A stretch of 44,784 nucleotides of DNA from JAAFHN01 sp031421855 (GTDB lineage: Bacteria; Pseudomonadota; Gammaproteobacteria; Burkholderiales; Burkholderiaceae_C), in the NCBI GenBank assembly GCA_031421855.1, contig JANOPN010000002.1, positions 1 through 44,784 on the forward strand. The letters run 5' to 3'. Positions 17,292 to 24,279 of the stretch are shown here, piece by piece (the stretch's first letter is position 1; each line of letters opens with the position of its first letter). The notes under the pieces were generated by a model. That model searched no databases. It saw nothing but the letters and a program-made list of their open reading frames with translations, and was not told the DNA's origin. The position numbers were made by a program, and so were the translations under genes.

Positions 17292-18274
17292 TGGGGCACC
17301 TTGTCGCAAGTTGGGTGGATGAAACCGGCGGCGGCTGACATCAAACCCGTGGGGTCTAGCAAGCCCGTCATCGCCGCGGATGCTGCCGCGACCTCTTCAA
17401 TCGTCACGGCGTTTTCGAGTTTGTATTGAGCGGCCGCAACGGTCGCGACGTTCGTTGCGAGCGTGATGGCAGCTTTGTTGGCTTCATACAGCTTTTTCAA
17501 TTGTTCGACCTTGAGCGCCAACTCGGGAAATCTCGAGGCAGTCACTGGCGTGGTCGCGCCAGCTGAGGTGCCCAGCGATGCAATCAGCGCGCCGGTCTGC
17601 GCCGCAGCCATGCCAACGCCCGCAACCTGACCCACCACCACTGCGGCGCAGGCCGCCCCGCTGCGTGCACAGCCCATGCCGCAAGGCTTCCACCCCGCTG
17701 GGCATTGGTTCCAACACACCGGCCCGACGCCCGTGAAGTTGGGCTTGCAGCCGGGGTAGCAAAGCCCGCCGCTGTTGTCTTTGCCGTCCACACAAACCGT
17801 CGGCGCCGTGCCAATGCCACGGTCGTAGATTTCTCTGGACAAATCAAGCCCTGATGCCGCCGGGCCACTCACGGCCGCCGTGTAGCCAGCTGGCACAGGC
17901 GGCGTGTTCAACCCACACAGCAAACCCGCATTCGTGTAGCCCGACGGACAGCTGGTGCTGAACGTGCAAGCGTCGACGCTTGCGCCAACCAACAGCGGCT
18001 TGTCGATGTGGCAAGTCAGCCCCGTGTTGACGTAGCCCGACGGGCAGTTGCGCAAGCACATGGTGACGGCGCCTTGGTAGCCGGTGCGACAGGGCTGGTA
18101 GCACATGCCCACTTCGACGTTTTTACCACCGGTGCAGGCGCTGGGCAGTGTGCCCACCCCCCGACCGTAGCTTGACGCCCAGCAAAAATCAACAGCTAAA
18201 GCACTCCCGGCACCCGAGAGCAACGCAGCAATTAGAAACAGGCGCTGTAGCCAGTGTTTGAGGTGTTTGTTCAT
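17288..18274 (-). CDS. Cysteine-rich secreted protein with two repeated modules
   Basis: A 328-residue exported protein with a signal peptide ending near ALA-VD (28). Two homologous cysteine-rich modules (about 29-88 and 149-202) share the pattern Y.RG.GT.P..C..G....G.CY..C...(Y/F).G....CW/L..CP.G. A shorter CPSGYTNAGLLC unit lies between them. The even spacing suggests disulphide-bonded folds like GCC2/GCC3-type modules of eukaryotic surface proteins. The last 110 residues are Ala-rich and helical. It is first in a chain coupled by ATGA to the lectin-like gene, then the secretin. It starts 86 bp after the sensor-kinase stop. No function can be assigned by family. Confidence 0.82.
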   Translation of the reverse strand: MNKHLKHWLQRLFLIAALLSGAGSALAVDFCWASSYGRGVGTLPSACTGGKNVEVGMCYQPCRTGYQGAVTMCLRNCPSGYVNTGLTCHIDKPLLVGASVDACTFSTSCPSGYTNAGLLCGLNTPPVPAGYTAAVSGPAASGLDLSREIYDRGIGTAPTVCVDGKDNSGGLCYPGCKPNFTGVGPVCWNQCPAGWKPCGMGCARSGAACAAVVVGQVAGVGMAAAQTGALIASLGTSAGATTPVTASRFPELALKVEQLKKLYEANKAAITLATNVATVAAAQYKLENAVTIEEVAAASAAMTGLLDPTGLMSAAAGFIHPTCDKVPQ

Positions 18275-18309
18275 GGCATCAAGCGTAGGGCTGACTGGGC
18301 CGGGCGGCT

Positions 18310-18327
18310 ATACCGCATTCACGGTAT
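18310..18327. promoter_or_regulatory. Perfect inverted repeat upstream of the secretin/lectin operon
   Basis: ATACCG and CGGTAT are separated by 6 nt, in the 86-bp gap between the sensor-kinase stop and the cysteine-rich gene, 36 bp above the latter's ATG. NarL/LuxR-type regulators bind short dyads, and the response regulator two genes upstream is of this class, so it is a candidate operator. Confidence 0.4.
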
Positions 18328-18360
18328 TCGTGCGGCCGATTTCAGCAACTACGCCCGCGT

Positions 18361-20340
18361 TTAGAGCACCATAGTAAACACCACCCGTGTGCGTCCGCCC
18401 GACTCACTCAACGCCCAGCTGCCGCCGAGCCGCGCAGCACGGGTTTGCATGTTGGCCAGCCCACGCCCGCTGCTTGCTGACACTTTTGAGAGTCCGCAGC
18501 CGTTGTCGGCGACCTCCAAACACAGCCCAGTCGCGTCAGAGCTGACGCTGACCCAGACGTGCGTGGCGCGAGCGTGTTTCAACACGTTTGCCAGTGCTTC
18601 TTGTGCGATGCGCAAGATTTGTAGGCCTTGGTGGGGCGCAATCTTCAAGGCCAGGGCATCAAGCTGGTTTTGCCAGGTTGAGTCAATGCCCAAGGCCTTC
18701 AATTGCTGCTCCCAGCGGTAGCGAAAGTTGCTGTAAACCGCCTCAAAGTCTTCATCGGAATTCGATAAAGAGTCAATCGCCAAGCGCATCTCCACGATGC
18801 ATGATCGCAACGCATCGGTCATGTCGGCTTGCGAAAGACTGTCTCGCTCGACGCGCGACAAGCTTGAAAACAACTGCGCGCCCAGCCCGTCATGCATGTC
18901 TTGCATGATGCGCTGGCGCTCCTCATGGGCTTTGCGCTGACCCTCCAGCATCACCAGCCGTTGGTAATTTTGCTCAATCACGGCTTCGCGCGCGGCGACC
19001 CGCAAGTCGAGTGTTTGATTCAACAACTCCAAGTCAGCCAGCGCATTTAAAAATCGGCTCGCCAAAATACCCGCCATGACCAGCAACACCACATTGGCCG
19101 CAAACTGCAACACAAAGATGCGTTGCGCAGCCCATTCAGGGGCCAACTGGGTGAGCCAAGGCGAGCCCACCAGCAAAAAATAGTCGTGCGCGGCACAAAA
19201 AACCGACACCCCCACGCTGAACATCAGCGCCAAATTCGTGCTGGTGGGCGCGCGCGAGGCGGAAAGGCACACGGTCGCCACAATCAATGCAGCAACGCCA
19301 AAAAAACCTGCTGTCCACACCGTGCTGACCCAAGCATCACTGGTCGCGCCACCAACCAGCAACACCGCAGGGCCAACCAAGGCGTAGGCCACCAAAATTC
19401 GCTCAAATTTCGGCCACACGGCACCCGCCGTGCGCAGCACAAACAGTGCCATGCAAACCACAAAGCCGCCGGTAGCCGACTGGTACATCACACGCCAAAG
19501 CTGCCACTGGTCAGGTGGCAATTGCTCAATCACAAAGGTCAGCGTGCGAACACCCCAAAGCACGGCCGTGAGTCCGAAAATGCCGTACAACACCTCACTG
19601 CGCCTGCGCCACCAAATGAACAGCACGAAAAGCCCCGTGGCCAAACACGCGCTGCTGGTGACCTGCGCCAAGGTTCGAATGAGAAACAAACGCTGCTCGT
19701 AGACGCCTTGCAACACTTGCGCGGGGCTGATGGTGGCAACGGGGAAACGCAGCCGCAGCGTGGTCAGCTGCGGGCTCATGCGCACGTGAATCACGTTGCG
19801 CCCCGCAGACAAGCCGTGCGTGAAGATCGAGCCCTGAGGCAGCAGCAACAGGTGTGGCCGCTCCCATTTCACGCGCAGTTTCTCGTCGCTTTCAGGCACC
19901 GCAAAGAACGGCTGCCCGTTCAAAAAAAACCGGCCGCCACTATACAAGTACGGCAAGTACAGCGCCCAAGCACCCTCTGCTTCAAAGCCCGACGGTAAGT
20001 CAAACTCAACGCGGTACCAGGCCGCCACGCTTTGTGCACCATTGGCGCTCGCGTCACTGCGGGGTGCCGTGTGCGGCAAAGCGATGCCAAGCCAAGGCTC
20101 GGCGTCAACGGGCACAGCGAAGTCATCGCTGGCAAGATAGCTCACGCGGCTACTTTGCAAGCTGGCCGCGTCGACAGCGCGCGCAGAAAAACCCGCGGCC
20201 GCGAGACACACAAACACCAGCAGCTGGCACAGCGCTGCAATCGCGCATCGAGTGGCGCTACAAAATGCCAATCTGCCCCGCCTCAAAAACAGCTTCTCCG
20301 CGCGAGTGAACCGCAAGCTTGCGGTATATTTTTTTGACAT
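18361..20340 (-). CDS. 7TM sensor histidine kinase of the NarL/DesK (HisKA_3) type
   Basis: A membrane sensor of up to 659 residues. After a signal-anchor-like segment (about 30-55) comes a periplasmic beta-rich domain (about 60-215, with AWYRVEFDLP, YSGGRFFLNGQPF and GRNVIHVRMS) like the carbohydrate-binding-fold sensors of 7TMR-DISM proteins. Seven TM helices follow (about 218-430), then a coiled coil and a HisKA_3 domain with the phospho-acceptor in MHDGLGAQL (His483). The ATPase carries ALANVLKHA (N box), DNGCGL and GRGLANM. The start is uncertain: the ATG at 20340 overlaps the response-regulator gene by 83 nt, and a TTG further in would shorten the overlap. It surely pairs with that regulator. 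Confidence 0.92.
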   Translation of the reverse strand: MSKKYTASLRFTRAEKLFLRRGRLAFCSATRCAIAALCQLLVFVCLAAAGFSARAVDAASLQSSRVSYLASDDFAVPVDAEPWLGIALPHTAPRSDASANGAQSVAAWYRVEFDLPSGFEAEGAWALYLPYLYSGGRFFLNGQPFFAVPESDEKLRVKWERPHLLLLPQGSIFTHGLSAGRNVIHVRMSPQLTTLRLRFPVATISPAQVLQGVYEQRLFLIRTLAQVTSSACLATGLFVLFIWWRRRSEVLYGIFGLTAVLWGVRTLTFVIEQLPPDQWQLWRVMYQSATGGFVVCMALFVLRTAGAVWPKFERILVAYALVGPAVLLVGGATSDAWVSTVWTAGFFGVAALIVATVCLSASRAPTSTNLALMFSVGVSVFCAAHDYFLLVGSPWLTQLAPEWAAQRIFVLQFAANVVLLVMAGILASRFLNALADLELLNQTLDLRVAAREAVIEQNYQRLVMLEGQRKAHEERQRIMQDMHDGLGAQLFSSLSRVERDSLSQADMTDALRSCIVEMRLAIDSLSNSDEDFEAVYSNFRYRWEQQLKALGIDSTWQNQLDALALKIAPHQGLQILRIAQEALANVLKHARATHVWVSVSSDATGLCLEVADNGCGLSKVSASSGRGLANMQTRAARLGGSWALSESGGRTRVVFTMVL

Positions 20341-20944
20341 GCGCCACCACGGTGTGCGGTGATATGTTCAGCGCTTCGCCCAACTCGGTGAAGCTCAAAC
20401 CCTTGGCAATTAAACGCAAGATGTCAATTTCGCGAGTCGTGAGCTGCGACGAATTGGGCGCATCGTTTCGCAAAGTCACATCGGCAACTGGGCTTGGGCT
20501 GACAGGCCGAAACCTCGCCAAAACCTTGCGCGCAATGCTGGGCGTGATGGGTGAGCCGCCAGCCAACAACTCATGAATGCTCTCGCAGATGCGATCAGGC
20601 AAGGTGTCTTTGAGCAAGTAACCTGTAGCGCCAGCCTCGATGCTACTCAATACATGCTGATCGTCGGCAAACATCGTCACAACCAACACCTCTGTGTTGG
20701 GGTGATGACGGGCCGCATGGGCAATCACCTCGATGCCGTCGATGTCGGGGAGCCCCAAGTCGACCATGAGGACGTTGGGCGTGTGGGTGTCCAAAAGCGC
20801 GATGCCATCGAGCCCAGTACCTACAGCACCAACAAGTTTCAGTTGTGCGTCCAAACCCACCGCTTGCGAAAACCGCAGTAACAACTCAGGGTTGTCCTCA
20901 ACAACCAAGACGGTGCAGATAGGGGCAAGCAGACAATTGTTCAT
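20258..20944 (-). CDS. LuxR/NarL-family response regulator
   Basis: A 228-residue protein with a receiver domain (about 10-125: VEDN acidic pocket, phospho-acceptor Asp62 in MVDLGLPD, Thr and Lys of VVTMF and LLKDTL). A C-terminal LuxR HTH follows (LTTREIDILRLIAKGLSFTELGEALNISPHTVVAHVKKIYRKL). It overlaps the 7TM kinase gene, forming a kinase/regulator pair. The likely target is the minus-strand operon below, which has a dyad at 18310-18327. A further in-frame ATG at 20968 would add 8 residues; neither start has a strong ribosome-binding site. Confidence 0.92.
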   Translation of the reverse strand: MNNCLLAPICTVLVVEDNPELLLRFSQAVGLDAQLKLVGAVGTGLDGIALLDTHTPNVLMVDLGLPDIDGIEVIAHAARHHPNTEVLVVTMFADDQHVLSSIEAGATGYLLKDTLPDRICESIHELLAGGSPITPSIARKVLARFRPVSPSPVADVTLRNDAPNSSQLTTREIDILRLIAKGLSFTELGEALNISPHTVVAHVKKIYRKLAVHSRGEAVFEAGQIGIL

Positions 20945-21116
20945 TTTCGTATCGATTTTGCTCTGCATTACACACCAGCAAGGCCTTTTGCAGCAAATCA
21001 GCGGGGAAGATGCCTCAACGACTCAATCAAGTTGGTGCGTATTGGCGGTGCTCGCGCTTACCCGGACTTCGTTGCACTGCGCGGCAAATTGCGGCCCAAC
21101 AGCGCTACGATGCCGC

Positions 21117-22619
21117 ATGGACATCCTCATTGCTGGGTTTCAGCACGAAACCAATACCTTTGCCGAAAGCCAAACCGATTGGGCCGCCTTTAACAAAGGC
21201 GCGACGTTTTTAGCAGCCACGCGCGGCGACTCCCTGCGGGCCAAGTTGAATGGAGTCAACTTACCTGCGGCTGGGTTTTTGGTGGCCGCACAAGCTGCGG
21301 GGCATACCTGTCATTTGGGTTTTTGGGCCGGAGCAACGCCCTCGGGTTTGATCACGCGCGATGCGTTTGAGCGCATTTGCGACGAAATAGTCGCCGACGT
21401 GCATGCCCACCGCAACGTTGACGCGATCTACCTTGACTTGCACGGCGCTGCCGTTTCGCAGGGCGTGGACGACTGTGAGGGCAACCTGATTGCAAGGGTT
21501 CGCGCGGTCGTGGGCAATGACATGCCCATCATCGCCAGCCTCGACCTCCACGCCAACGTGAGTGATCGCATGCTGCAACAGCTCGACGCTTGCGTGAGTT
21601 ACCGCCGCTACCCACACACCGACATGGCGCTCACGGGAGAACTGGCTTGGCAAATGATGCGCAGGCGTGTGAAGCATGGGAGTCGCGAGCCAATGGCTTT
21701 CGGGCGACTGCCGCACCTGATTCCGCTGGCCAGCCAGACCACTTGGCAAAATCCAGCCAAGGGCATTTATGAGCAGTTGGCCGCAAATGATGTTGATTTA
21801 GGAACAGTTTCAAACTTTTGCCCGGGGTTTCCCGCATCTGACATTGCTGAGTGTGCGCCGACTTTTTGGGCTTATGGGACCCGCGCCGCGCTAGCAGTCG
21901 CGGCGATTGAAGCAAGCCTGCAGCCCGCAAAGCAATGGCAGCTGCACACCATGTCGCCTGCGCAAGCAGTCAGAGAAGCGACCGCACGGGCCAGCGCCAG
22001 CAACAAAGCCGTCGTGATTGCTGACGTGCAAGACAACCCCGGCGCTGGCGGCGACAGTTGCACGACCGGCCTGCTTCACGCGCTGATCAATGCTCGCGCC
22101 GGCGAGCGGTTTGCGGGCGCGGTCGCCCTGGGTCTGCTGCATGACCCTGAGTCAGCGCTGGCCGCTCATGCGGCGGGTATCGGCGCGGTTGTCGAGCTGC
22201 ACTTAGGCCGATCGGTGAGGGGTTTTGACGGCAAACCCACCGAGGCAAGCGTCCACGGCCGCTTCACCGTCACCGCACTGAGTAACGGCGCCACCACGCT
22301 GACGGGCCCAATGATGACGCGCGCCGATGTTTCGCTTGGACCCTGCGCGGCGCTTGAAATCGATGGCATCCGCATCGCAGTGGCCAGCGAGAGAAAACAA
22401 ATGTTAGATCGTGGTCTGTTTCAGTTCTTGGGCATCGAGCCAGCAACTTGCAAGATCATCGTGGTCAAAAGCAGCAACCATTACCGCGCCGACTTCACGC
22501 CCTTGGTTGCCGACCCAGCACACGACATCATCAACGCCAAGTCGCACGCCGCGTTTGCCTGCGACCCCAGCGACCTGCCCTGGACCCAACTTCCCTCTGA
22601 CCTGCGCACAAGCCCATGA
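21117..22619 (+). CDS. M81 family metallopeptidase (MlrC/microcystinase C-like)
   Basis: A 500-residue protein whose start is set by the family N-terminus MDILIAGFQHETNTF. The N-terminal MlrC domain carries FQHETNTF (8-15), IYLDLHGAA and ASLDLHANVSDRM, the metal-binding His/Asp/Glu set of the family. The C-terminal MlrC_C domain begins near ADVQDNPGAGGDS. The founding member finishes microcystin breakdown, but most homologues sit in other settings and act on unknown peptides or amides. Upstream in-frame ATGs run antisense to the response regulator and are rejected. The stop overlaps the coaX start (ATGA), suggesting co-transcription. Confidence 0.93.
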   Translation: MDILIAGFQHETNTFAESQTDWAAFNKGATFLAATRGDSLRAKLNGVNLPAAGFLVAAQAAGHTCHLGFWAGATPSGLITRDAFERICDEIVADVHAHRNVDAIYLDLHGAAVSQGVDDCEGNLIARVRAVVGNDMPIIASLDLHANVSDRMLQQLDACVSYRRYPHTDMALTGELAWQMMRRRVKHGSREPMAFGRLPHLIPLASQTTWQNPAKGIYEQLAANDVDLGTVSNFCPGFPASDIAECAPTFWAYGTRAALAVAAIEASLQPAKQWQLHTMSPAQAVREATARASASNKAVVIADVQDNPGAGGDSCTTGLLHALINARAGERFAGAVALGLLHDPESALAAHAAGIGAVVELHLGRSVRGFDGKPTEASVHGRFTVTALSNGATTLTGPMMTRADVSLGPCAALEIDGIRIAVASERKQMLDRGLFQFLGIEPATCKIIVVKSSNHYRADFTPLVADPAHDIINAKSHAAFACDPSDLPWTQLPSDLRTSP

Positions 22620-23440
22620 CCACTGCCCCTTTAAGCCAACGTCGCTTGATTGCCATCGATGTGGGCAACACCCGCCTCAAATGGAAGCTGTTTGACGCAG
22701 ACGCACCCGGCGCCTCTACTTTGGCCGAGGGCGCAGTCTTTTTAGAGCACATTGATCACTTGGCCGAAACCGAGTGGGCACCACTGGCTGCCTTGCACGG
22801 CGCACCTGATCGAATGCTTGGGTGCTGCGTGGCGGGCGACGCGATTCGCCACCGCGTGCAAGAACAGCTTGAGCTGTGGGACTTGAGCCCCACTTGGGTT
22901 GTGTCGCAGGCCCAAAGTTGCGGCATCACCAACGGCTACGACCACCCGATGCGTTTGGGCGCAGACCGATTTGTCGCCATGATCGGCGCACGCCACCACA
23001 TGCTGGAGCGATTGGAAGAGCCGCGCTACAAAGCCACCACGATTGGTGAGCGCCCCTTGGTCGTGGTGATGGTGGGCACAGCCGTCACGATTGAAGCGGT
23101 TGAGCCCGGGGGCAAATTCATTGGCGGTTTGATCCTGCCCGGCCACGGCATCATGCTCAAAAGCCTACAAGCGGGCACCAGCGGCTTGCATGTTCCCACA
23201 GGTAACGTGCAAGATTTCCCAACCAACACCAGCGACGCCCTGACCAGTGGCGGCACATTTGCCATTGCTGGCGCAATCGAATACCTCTATGGCAGCTTGC
23301 AAAATCACTGCGGCATCAAACCCTGGTGCTACTTGAGCGGCGGCGCGGCGTGGAAGATGCAAGACCACATCACCATTCCGTTCGAGTTGATCGACGATTT
23401 GATTTTTGAGGGCTTGTTAACAGTGGCTTCGCGGGGATAA
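22616..23440 (+). CDS. coaX: Type III pantothenate kinase
   Basis: Phosphorylates pantothenate, the first step of coenzyme A synthesis. The 274-residue product shows the CoaX/ASKHA motifs: DVGNTRLKW (15-23, phosphate loop), MRLGADRFVAMIGA (112-125, pantothenate and metal site) and VVMVGTAVTIE (150-160). LILPGHGIMLKSLQAGT and the C-terminal YLSGGAAWKM follow. Length is near the family norm (about 250-270). Its ATG overlaps the stop of the M81 gene. BirA, the frequent Burkholderiales neighbour, is absent here. The next 35 nt lead to a copy of the dispersed repeat. Confidence 0.96.
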   Translation: MTTAPLSQRRLIAIDVGNTRLKWKLFDADAPGASTLAEGAVFLEHIDHLAETEWAPLAALHGAPDRMLGCCVAGDAIRHRVQEQLELWDLSPTWVVSQAQSCGITNGYDHPMRLGADRFVAMIGARHHMLERLEEPRYKATTIGERPLVVVMVGTAVTIEAVEPGGKFIGGLILPGHGIMLKSLQAGTSGLHVPTGNVQDFPTNTSDALTSGGTFAIAGAIEYLYGSLQNHCGIKPWCYLSGGAAWKMQDHITIPFELIDDLIFEGLLTVASRG

Positions 23441-23474
23441 GGTCAGCTCCGCGATGGTACGTAGTTATTTTTTT

Positions 23475-23510
23475 ATAGCAACAAACTCAATGAATCCGGT
23501 GACCAAGGGC
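23475..23510 (+). repeat. Dispersed 36-bp repeat, copy 4 (intergenic)
   Basis: Starts ATAGCAACAAAC and ends CGGTGACCAAGGGC, the closest copy to the consensus. It lies 34 nt after the coaX stop, just before the acyltransferase remnant. Confidence 0.9.
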
Positions 23511-23552
23511 ATGAAAAGACAAATATTGGGATTGAGATAGCCAAAACCGCCC

Positions 23553-23697
23553 TTTGAAGAATTGTTCTACTTGGCCTTCCCGCTGATCTGCCTGTTGACA
23601 CGCCGCTACGACATTTTGGTGCCGCTCTTGGTGATGTTGGCGCTCATTGGGCCGAATTCACGCGGCTTGCTCAATGACAACGAGATTTGCCAAGACT
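23553..23697 (+). pseudogene. Acyltransferase-3 (OafA/YrhL-like) remnant, middle part
   Basis: In frame from 23553 it reads FEELFYLAFPLICLLTRR, then IL-rich transmembrane residues and NDNEI.QD. This matches the EEqFYLxFP segment of membrane acyltransferase family 3. There is no start, an in-frame TAG lies a few codons upstream, and the frame runs into the downstream minus-strand gene. About 150 upstream codons of a normal family member are missing. A C-terminal remnant of the same kind of gene is at 28479. Confidence 0.7.
23682..23697 (+). repeat. Left 16-bp direct repeat bounding a 4.8-kb block
   Basis: GAGATTTGCCAAGACT matches 15 of 16 bases of 28474-28489. Both copies lie in acyltransferase remnants (the EI.QD codons). 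The last base coincides with the final base of the stop codon of the first minus-strand gene in the block. Confidence 0.65.
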
Positions 23698-24269
23698 CAA
23701 AAAGCAATCTCGGGTGACGACGTACCCGGTTTGACCCACACTTGTTTGGGTTGATACGACACAACCAGCACTTGCTGAAACTGCGGCGGCAATTTCAAGG
23801 TGATGAACGCGAAGTCATCGGCTTTTGAAGCGCTGGCCTGCGCTCGTATCTCCATTGGCGCGGCGTGGGCGTGGCTGCGGTCAGCGCCTGCCACGACGAG
23901 CTGCATCGCGCGTTTTTGCATCGCCGCCTGGACATCAGCCGCTTGGGGCCACGCCCACTGCACAAGTGTGACCGATTGGTTGTTGCGCAGTTTGACACCG
24001 ATACCTGCCTGTAACTGACGCTGCGCTGCTAACAGTTGGCTTTGAAACGCCTGCGGCTCCATGGCCGAGTAAGTCAGCACAAACTCGTTGACGGGTCTTT
24101 GTGATGCCAACACTTGATGCAAAACACGCGGGTAATCCACAAAAAACGTGAGCATCAGGTGCTGGCGATCCCGCGACACCAGGGTGGCACGGTTGACCTC
24201 GAGTTCATGAGCTGCGGCGCTGCTGATAAGCGCCCAAGCCATCAGAAATGCGCCAAGACGAGTTTTCAT
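23697..24269 (-). CDS. Small secreted protein of unknown function
   Basis: A 190-residue precursor with a signal peptide (MKTRLGAFLMAWALISSAAA, cut before HELEV). The mature part has alternating hydrophobic strands (TLVSRDRQHLMLTFFVDYP) and ends with a beta-rich segment (FITLKLPPQFQQVLVVSYQ). Residues HELEV plus several His suggest a periplasmic beta protein, but no family can be named with confidence. It starts 10 bp after the stop of the YHYH lipoprotein gene and is probably co-transcribed with it. Its stop codon lies exactly at the left edge of the 4.8-kb block. Confidence 0.8.
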   Translation of the reverse strand: MKTRLGAFLMAWALISSAAAHELEVNRATLVSRDRQHLMLTFFVDYPRVLHQVLASQRPVNEFVLTYSAMEPQAFQSQLLAAQRQLQAGIGVKLRNNQSVTLVQWAWPQAADVQAAMQKRAMQLVVAGADRSHAHAAPMEIRAQASASKADDFAFITLKLPPQFQQVLVVSYQPKQVWVKPGTSSPEIAF

Positions 24270-24279
24270 GACAGCGCGC

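Noticed and set aside
19123..19998. Long plus-strand open frame of about 290 codons
   Set aside because: It lies entirely antisense to the 7TM sensor kinase, has a basic, low-hydrophobicity composition and no family features; a shadow of the GC-rich gene.
23441..23470. Terminator after coaX
   Set aside because: A weak GC-rich stem near 23430-23455 is followed by a T-run, but the stem has a bulge and the T-run is about 13 nt away; not convincing.
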